NCBI GenBank assembly: GCA_964411675.1
Contig: CAYPLR010000009.1
Location: 1-47,493, forward strand
DNA from: JAAYBG01 sp964411675
GTDB lineage: Bacteria > Bacillota_I > Bacilli_A > ML615J-28 > CAG-698
DNA length: 47,493 nt
Direction: 5' to 3'
Every line of letters starts with the position of its first letter. Positions within the stretch are counted from its first letter, which is position 1. The translations under genes and the position numbers were made by a program. Positions 42,871 through 47,493 of this stretch are shown here, one piece after another. The notes below the pieces were generated by a model, which searched no databases, was not told the DNA's origin, and saw nothing but the letters and a program-made list of their open reading frames with translations.

Positions 42871-44815
42871 TTGATTCTACCTCTACATTTTCTAATGTGA
42901 AATTATCTACATATTCAAAAGAAACATTTTTTTCAATCCATTGGCGCCTTGGTTCAACTTCATCCCCCATTAATACACTAATTCGTCCATCAACATCACT
43001 AAAATCTTCGATATTCACTCTGATTAGTGTCCTAGTTTCAGGATTCATAGTAGTATCCCATAATTGATCTTTATTCATTTCTCCTAGACCTTTGAATCGT
43101 TGAATATTAATATTCTTATAATTACCCGCTTTGGTTTTTAATTCTTCATCATCCCAAGCATATTCAACAATATTCTTTCCAGATATTTTATAAAGGGGTG
43201 GTAAAGCGATGTAAATATAACCATTTTCGATTAGTTCTATCATATATCGGAAAAAGAATGTTAATAGTAATACTTGTATATGAGCTCCATCGGTATCTGC
43301 ATCAGTCATGATAATTATTTTTTTGAAATTTGATTTTGCAATATTGAATTCACGACCGAAACCAGCCCCAATAGCATGTATCATGGACATAATTTCTTCG
43401 TTTTTCAATAATTCTTCTGTCTTCGTTTTTTCAGCGTTGATTACTTTTCCTCGCAAAGGAAGAATTGCTTGATATCGACTATCGCGTCCTTGTTTTGCGC
43501 TACCTCCTGCTGAATCACCCTCAACAATAAATAATTCATTAATATCTGGATTCTTTTCAATTACTGGACAAAGTTTACCATTCATATTGATTGGTTTGCC
43601 GATTTTTTCTTTAATCATTCGAACAGAATCTCTTGCTTTTCTTGCTTCTTCACGAGCTCTAAATGCTCTTAGGGCATTGTTGATTAAGGTATTAGCAATT
43701 TCACCTTTTTCTGATAGATAGAATTTTAATTGCTCGCCAACAACCTGTTCCACTGCCGTTTTCGCATCTGCTGTTCCAAGTTTATTTTTTGTTTGACCTT
43801 CAAATTGCAATAAATCTTCAGGGATTCGTATCGATAATACTGCTGTCAATCCTTCTCTTATATCAATACCATCAAGATTTAAGTCTTTATCTTTTAATAA
43901 TCCTTTCATTCTAGCATAATCATTAAAGGCTTTTGTGATCGCTATTTTGAATCCTGTTTCATGAGTTCCACCATCGCGAGTTCTTATATTATTAACAAAG
44001 GATAAAATATTTTCTGAGTATGTTTTTGTAGTATATTGAATCGCAGCTTCTACTTGAATTTTTGCATAAGAACCTATTAAATATGCAGGTTCATGAATTT
44101 TTTCTTTGTCTTCATTTAAATTGTTGACATATTCAACAATACCATCATCGAATTTGAATACTTCATGAGTATTCGTCCTTTCATCATACAATTCTGATTT
44201 TAATCCCTTAATCAAAAAAGCAGCTTCTTTTAATCGCTGAGCACATAGTTTATAGTCAATTAAGGTTGTTGAAAAAATGGATGAATCTGGTTTAAATACA
44301 ACAGTAGTTCCTTTTTTCTTAGATGTATCTGAAACAATTTTAGGTTTACGAATTACTTTTCCACCATCTTCAAAGCGTTGAAAGTATTGCTTACCATCTC
44401 GATTAATAGTTACTTCAATCCATTCACTCAATGCATTAACAACACTAGCACCTACTCCATGAAGACCACCAGAAACTTTATAAGCTCCTGTCGAGTCAAA
44501 TTTTCCACCAGCATGTAAAGTACCGAAAACTACTTGTGGAGTAGGTACTCCTTCCTTATGCATATCAATAGGAATACCTCGACCATTATCTTGAACTTCA
44601 ACAATATTTCCTTTGTGAATGATGACTTTTACGTGATTCGCAAAACCGCCTAAAACTTCATCAATACCATTATCAATGATTTCCCAAATTAAATGATGTA
44701 GTCCTTTCGAATCAGTAGAACCAACATACATACCAGGGCGTTTTCTAACAGCTTCTAATCCTTTTAAAACCTGAATTTTTTCACCTGTGTAATCATTGCT
44801 TTTTACTTTTGCCAT
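42854..44815 (-). CDS. parE: DNA topoisomerase IV subunit B
   Basis: 653 residues from ATG 44815, with AGAAGGA nine bases upstream; two ATGs just before it overlap that site. GHKL ATPase domain with EIIDNGIDE, VQDNGRGIPIDMHKE and GGLHGVGASVVNALS; the QTKNKLG switch; the TOPRIM domain with IVEGDSAGGSAKQGRD and MTDADTDGAHIQ. The total length and the absence of the GyrB insert fit ParE. First gene of parE-parC-Fic-PHP-TPR. Confidence 0.94.
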   Translation of the reverse strand: MAKVKSNDYTGEKIQVLKGLEAVRKRPGMYVGSTDSKGLHHLIWEIIDNGIDEVLGGFANHVKVIIHKGNIVEVQDNGRGIPIDMHKEGVPTPQVVFGTLHAGGKFDSTGAYKVSGGLHGVGASVVNALSEWIEVTINRDGKQYFQRFEDGGKVIRKPKIVSDTSKKKGTTVVFKPDSSIFSTTLIDYKLCAQRLKEAAFLIKGLKSELYDERTNTHEVFKFDDGIVEYVNNLNEDKEKIHEPAYLIGSYAKIQVEAAIQYTTKTYSENILSFVNNIRTRDGGTHETGFKIAITKAFNDYARMKGLLKDKDLNLDGIDIREGLTAVLSIRIPEDLLQFEGQTKNKLGTADAKTAVEQVVGEQLKFYLSEKGEIANTLINNALRAFRAREEARKARDSVRMIKEKIGKPINMNGKLCPVIEKNPDINELFIVEGDSAGGSAKQGRDSRYQAILPLRGKVINAEKTKTEELLKNEEIMSMIHAIGAGFGREFNIAKSNFKKIIIMTDADTDGAHIQVLLLTFFFRYMIELIENGYIYIALPPLYKISGKNIVEYAWDDEELKTKAGNYKNINIQRFKGLGEMNKDQLWDTTMNPETRTLIRVNIEDFSDVDGRISVLMGDEVEPRRQWIEKNVSFEYVDNFTLENVEVESNGQED

Positions 44816-44846
44816 ATTCATCATTCCTTCTTATTAATCTAACTAT

Positions 44847-44875
44847 ATTATAGCATATATTAAACAAAAAGTAAA
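44847..44875 (-). promoter_or_regulatory. Promoter of the parE operon
   Basis: On the minus strand TTTACT (44875-44870), 17 bp, TATAAT (44852-44847) with TGC before the -10. About 32 bp ahead of the parE start. Confidence 0.7.
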
Positions 44876-44895
44876 ACAATATTTATTGCTGTTTT

Positions 44896-44936
44896 ATATA
44901 TTCATACACATATTATGAATATATTTAACCTCTCTT
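44896..44936 (-). repeat. Recurring intergenic element, copy C
   Basis: An inverted repeat ATATATTCATA (44896-44906) / TATGAATATAT (44914-44924), loop of 7, joined directly on the minus strand by AAGAGAGGTTAAATAT (44936-44921). Same AGAGAGGTT block as copies A and B. It lies just upstream of the parE promoter and between the divergent parE and plsY genes. Confidence 0.5.
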
Positions 44937-45002
44937 AAATGTTCTTTTTTTGTAATTTAATGACTATGTTAAAATATGCAATTTAACTGTTTTTATAAAA
45001 GA

Positions 45003-45031
45003 TTGTAAATAAAAACTACTTGTGTTATAAT
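45003..45031 (+). promoter_or_regulatory. Promoter of plsY
   Basis: TTGTAA (45003-45008), 17 bp, TATAAT (45026-45031) with TGT before the -10. Confidence 0.72.
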
Positions 45032-45054
45032 AGTTAACAATATGGAGAAAAAAT

Positions 45055-45696
45055 ATGATTATTAAATTTGGGTTATTACTTGTTGCTTATTTACTCGGTT
45101 CAATTCCTTTTGGATTACTGATAGGAAAACTAAAGGGAGTCGATATTCGCGAGCACGGAAGTAAAAATATTGGCACGACAAATACAGGTCGAGTTCTAGG
45201 AAATAAATATGCAATTATTACTTACATCTTAGACTCCTTTAAAGGATTTATCATTGTTTTCTTATTTCGTTTTAATATCATTTCTAGTGAATACTGCTTC
45301 TTATCACCCATGCTATATGGATTATTTGCTATTTTAGGTCATACATTTTCTATCTATTTATGTTTTAAAGGGGGAAAAGCGGTTGCTACTAGTGGAGGAG
45401 TTATTCTAGGATATTGTCCTTGGCTTTTAGTATTGGGATTACTAATCTTTTTTATTGTCACTTACCTATCGAGTTATGTTTCTTTGGGTTCCTTGGTTTC
45501 CGCTTCTATCATAACAATTCTAGTCATTATTCTTACCATCATGGGACGAGATCCCATTTTCCAAAAAGATATTGATGCAAGCTTTGCTATCGTTTCTTCC
45601 ATTGCTCTTGTGGTTATATACCTACGCCATCTTGGTAATATCAAACGATTATATCAACATGAAGAATCAAGAATCACCTGGGGAAAAAAACATTAA
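45055..45696 (+). CDS. plsY: Glycerol-3-phosphate acyltransferase PlsY
   Basis: 213 residues, five to six membrane helices. Transfers the acyl group of acyl-phosphate to glycerol 3-phosphate, the first step of phosphatidic acid synthesis. Family motifs: YLLGSIPFGLLIGK, DIREHGSKNIGTTNTGRVLG (the usual GATN is GTTN here), GHTFSIYLCFKGGKAVATSGG and a late LRHLGNIKRL. GGAGAAAAA precedes the ATG. Often beside parE in Bacilli, as here, divergent. Alone between its promoter and terminator. Confidence 0.95.
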   Translation: MIIKFGLLLVAYLLGSIPFGLLIGKLKGVDIREHGSKNIGTTNTGRVLGNKYAIITYILDSFKGFIIVFLFRFNIISSEYCFLSPMLYGLFAILGHTFSIYLCFKGGKAVATSGGVILGYCPWLLVLGLLIFFIVTYLSSYVSLGSLVSASIITILVIILTIMGRDPIFQKDIDASFAIVSSIALVVIYLRHLGNIKRLYQHEESRITWGKKH

Positions 45697-45700
45697 AATA

Positions 45701-45730
45701 AAAAAGTATGCTTTTTATAGCATACTTTTT
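45701..45730. terminator. Bidirectional terminator between plsY and yneF
   Basis: AAAAAGTATGCT-TTTTAT-AGCATACTTTTT, a 12-bp perfect stem with A-run before and T-run after. Confidence 0.92.
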
Positions 45731-45743
45731 ATTACTAATTTCC

Positions 45744-45974
45744 TTATTGATTTTTCGCTTGATTCATCGAAGCCATTACTTGACGAACCTGCTTTTCTGA
45801 TGGTGTTCTACCCATTTGTTGGAACATAACACGAATCATTTTCTCATTAACAGGAGGGTTTTTTTCTAAGTATTTAGTCATAATTTTTCGCGATACAAAA
45901 AAGCCTATTACCGCACCTACAATTAAAAAACCTAAAAATATTAAACACCAAGCCCAAATTTGTAGCTCCCACAT
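45744..45974 (-). CDS. yneF: YneF family (UPF0154) small membrane protein
   Basis: 76 residues. One membrane helix (about 6-28) with GAVIGFFVSRKIMTKYLEKNPPVNEKMIRVMFQQMGRTPSEKQV split over the family's conserved core: the F-x-x-R-K-x-M-x-K-x-L-x-x-N-P-P-I/V-N-E motif and the M-G-R-x-P-S-x-x-Q-V motif are both intact. The role is unknown; the family is nearly universal in Firmicutes and Mollicutes. AAGGAG precedes the ATG. Confidence 0.93.
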   Translation of the reverse strand: MWELQIWAWCLIFLGFLIVGAVIGFFVSRKIMTKYLEKNPPVNEKMIRVMFQQMGRTPSEKQVRQVMASMNQAKNQ

Positions 45975-46004
45975 AGTTATTTCACTCCTTTTTTAATATA
46001 AGTT

Positions 46005-46033
46005 ATTTTACTATAATTTATAAAAAAATGCAA
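46005..46033 (-). promoter_or_regulatory. Promoter of yneF
   Basis: On the minus strand TTGCAT (46033-46028), 17 bp, TAAAAT (46010-46005), the same hexamers as the lepA promoter. Confidence 0.65.
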
Positions 46034-46093
46034 GTATAACAAACATTATCGATAGATGGTATTCGTTTTCATTATTAATCTTACAAAAATATC

Positions 46094-46122
46094 TTTACCT
46101 ATTTAGCAATTCATAGTATAAT
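46094..46122 (+). promoter_or_regulatory. Promoter of the ferredoxin gene
   Basis: TTTACC (46094-46099), 17 bp, TATAAT (46117-46122). Confidence 0.65.
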
Positions 46123-46150
46123 ATATATGTATTTTAAAGGAGGACTTTTT

Positions 46151-46318
46151 ATGCCAAGATTTATTACTGATTCATGCATCGCTTGTGGTACTTGTGCATC
46201 TGAATGCCCAGTTGATTGCATTAAGGAAGGCGATATTTATGTTATCGATCCTGAAGCATGTATCGATTGTGGATCATGTCAAGAAGTATGCCCAGTTGAA
46301 GCTATTATTGAAAAATAA
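46151..46318 (+). CDS. 2[4Fe-4S] ferredoxin
   Basis: 55 residues from ATG 46151, with AAAGGAGG at 46136-46143; an upstream in-frame ATG at 46127 precedes that site. Two clostridial-type cluster motifs: CIACGTCASECP and CIDCGSCQEVCP, each CxxCxxCxxxCP, in the usual pseudo-twofold arrangement. A small soluble low-potential electron carrier. Alone, with its own promoter and a strong terminator; the redox partners are not in the window. Confidence 0.96.
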   Translation: MPRFITDSCIACGTCASECPVDCIKEGDIYVIDPEACIDCGSCQEVCPVEAIIEK

Positions 46319-46326
46319 AACTAACA

Positions 46327-46354
46327 TAAAAAAGTAGCCTTAGCTACTTTTTTT
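46327..46354. terminator. Bidirectional terminator between ferredoxin and nif3
   Basis: AAAAAAGTAGC-CTTA-GCTACTTTTTTT. The right T-run touches the end of the nif3 gene, so both convergent genes can use it. Confidence 0.9.
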
Positions 46355-47144
46355 ATCCAATTATTTTTAACGGATCTGTTTCGATTTCTGAAACAATTAC
46401 TTTACTATTTAGACTTAGATCTTTTTCTAAGTCTTTTTTTAAATTAGTAAAAACAAATTTTTCTATTCCATGATTCACTTCAATGATAGATAGTCCCAAG
46501 TATTTAGCATATTGAGCATTGTTTAATTTCACTTCTCCAGTTATTAATACTTGGCAATTATTGAAAATAGCTCGCTCAATATCATTTTGATGAGCTCCAC
46601 TTCCTCCAATAACACCTATTCTATTAATCCTCTGATTTAGATCTCCTAAAACTCTTACTCCTGGTAAATGGAATACATTTTTTACATGTTGAACCAATTC
46701 ATAAAGGGTGATTTCTTCAATATCTCCAAAACGTAGATAGTTTTGCTTTCCGATCACATCATGATCAACTTTACAATTACGAATAGCAAGAAGATCTGCT
46801 AATGTATCATTAACGCCTCCCTGACCCACATCTAAATTTGTGTGCATAGCATATACTGAAATATCATGAGTCAGCAGTAATTTCAATACTTCTCCTTGTT
46901 CCGTATTCAATAATACCTTATACAGAGGTTCAAAGAAAAATGGATGATGAACGATAATAAAATTAGTTTGCTTACGAATGGCTTCTTTCACTACTTCAAG
47001 TGATAAATCTAAAGACAATAGAAGATTGGTGACTGTAAAATCATCTCGCCCTACGATTAAACCTATTTTAGGTTGATCAAAATCTTCTGCATAATCATTG
47101 GGGAATCTCGTTTCGAGATAAGTAATTATTTCTTTTGCGAACAT
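46353..47144 (-). CDS. Nif3-like dinuclear metal centre protein (YqfO/GTP cyclohydrolase I type 2 family)
   Basis: 263 residues, the short form without the PII-like insert present in the Bacillus YqfO. Metal ligands: IIVHHPFFF (HH near residue 65), HTNLDVGQGGVND (D near 104) and EVNHGIEKF (H and E near 225-229). GVIGGSGAHQNDIERA is the conserved second-domain loop. The biochemical role is unsettled. Overlaps trmK by 19 bp; AGGAGG lies 14 bases ahead of the ATG, inside trmK. The trmK-nif3 pair is common in Firmicutes. Confidence 0.9.
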   Translation of the reverse strand: MFAKEIITYLETRFPNDYAEDFDQPKIGLIVGRDDFTVTNLLLSLDLSLEVVKEAIRKQTNFIIVHHPFFFEPLYKVLLNTEQGEVLKLLLTHDISVYAMHTNLDVGQGGVNDTLADLLAIRNCKVDHDVIGKQNYLRFGDIEEITLYELVQHVKNVFHLPGVRVLGDLNQRINRIGVIGGSGAHQNDIERAIFNNCQVLITGEVKLNNAQYAKYLGLSIIEVNHGIEKFVFTNLKKDLEKDLSLNSKVIVSEIETDPLKIIG

Positions 47145-47493
47145 ATGATTTCATCTAACCTCCTTATTTTTTCTTCGATGGTATCGATTTTCATATCAAC
47201 AAGCGCTAATTTATCGCGTTCGTGTTTTAATTTATTGATAAAAATAGGATTTCTTTTCTTCAACAATACAGGTCCGAATTTGAGTTCATCTTCGCTATAA
47301 ATTTGCTGTTTGTCAGTGAATTCACATACAATAATTTCATAATATTTATCACCTTCATCTACAATATCTTCATCGAGAATTCGATAATTATTTTCCATTA
47401 AATATTCTCTTAAATTATAAACATTTCGATTTGCTTGAAGAATAAAGCGTTTGATTCCTCTGTTTTGATTGTTACTTAATATTTTAATAATAT
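47126..47493 (-). CDS. trmK: tRNA (adenine-22-N1) methyltransferase TrmK, 3' part
   Basis: Only the C-terminal 121 codons lie in the window; the gene is cut by the right edge, so the start and SAM-binding domain are outside. Seen: KRFILQANRNVYNLREYL, YRILDEDIVDEGDKYYEIIV, YSEDELKFGPVLLKKRNPIF and a coiled C-terminal tail (about 45 residues), which match the TrmK family (the usual pattern is a RLILQPN-like strand, DE-x-IV-x-E-x-x-x-YYEII and FGP-x-L). TrmK methylates A22 in tRNA. Operon partner nif3 follows with a 19-bp overlap. Confidence 0.88.
   Translation of the reverse strand, partial: IIKILSNNQNRGIKRFILQANRNVYNLREYLMENNYRILDEDIVDEGDKYYEIIVCEFTDKQQIYSEDELKFGPVLLKKRNPIFINKLKHERDKLALVDMKIDTIEEKIRRLDEIICSQKK

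Overview
The window is AT-rich chromosomal DNA with the look of a wall-less or near-wall-less relative of the Bacilli: short intergenic gaps, tightly overlapping housekeeping operons, sigma-A type promoters with many extended -10 (TGn) elements, and Firmicutes-type neighbour pairs (nusB-xseA-xseB-dxs-recN, hisS-aspS under a T-box, lspA-rluD, rnhC/mutS2, lepA-hemW, xerD-deoB, parE-parC, trmK-nif3). TGA is a real stop (dxs, hisS and tcdA end with it), so this is genetic code 11, not the Mycoplasma/Spiroplasma code. An Acholeplasma/Izemoplasma-like lineage would fit; that placement is inference. No rRNA, tRNA, CRISPR array, insertion sequence or prophage was found. It is core chromosome, apart from one sensory island and a 1-kb AT-rich gap.

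Layout. 1-4207: a large multidomain protein (TPR, GAF, PAS, degenerate GGDEF, degenerate EAL) and a DUF1189-like membrane protein. 4233-10023: nusB-xseA-xseB-small peptide-dxs-recN operon, interrupted by a 100-N scaffold gap that appears to be an artefact because both contig ends carry the same 55 bp. 10032-12457: a small membrane protein and dinB from face-to-face promoters, then cvfB. 12458-19998: T-box-controlled operon hisS-aspS-tcdA-(small membrane protein)-comEB-PDZ/Lon protease-(membrane protein)-lspA-rluD. 19997-24876: rnhC, mutS2-trxA, ntdP, recU. 25172-31257: lepA-hemW-xerD-deoB-lysophospholipase-like hydrolase. 31442-33369: a lipoprotein of unknown function and a long gap without genes. 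33370-37782 (minus): yesN-type regulator, yesM-type kinase and a sugar-binding lipoprotein with no transporter beside them. 37786-44875 (minus): parE-parC-degenerate Fic protein-PHP phosphoesterase-TPR membrane protein. 45003-47493: plsY, yneF, ferredoxin, nif3 and the 3' part of trmK.

How the genes work together. The core is DNA maintenance (XseAB, RecN, DinB, RNase HIII, MutS2, RecU, XerD, topoisomerase IV), translation and RNA modification (HisRS, AspRS, TcdA, RluD, LepA, NusB, TrmK), isoprenoid and lipid supply (Dxs, PlsY, LspA) and nucleotide housekeeping (dCMP deaminase, NtdP, DeoB). The less ordinary parts are: the Fic-fold protein with a ruined active site encoded in the topoisomerase IV operon; a binding-protein/kinase/regulator trio that looks like a ligand-sensing three-component system; the GGDEF/EAL relic protein; a T-box whose bases favour tRNA-Asp although hisS is the first gene; and two families of short repeats confined to intergenic gaps.
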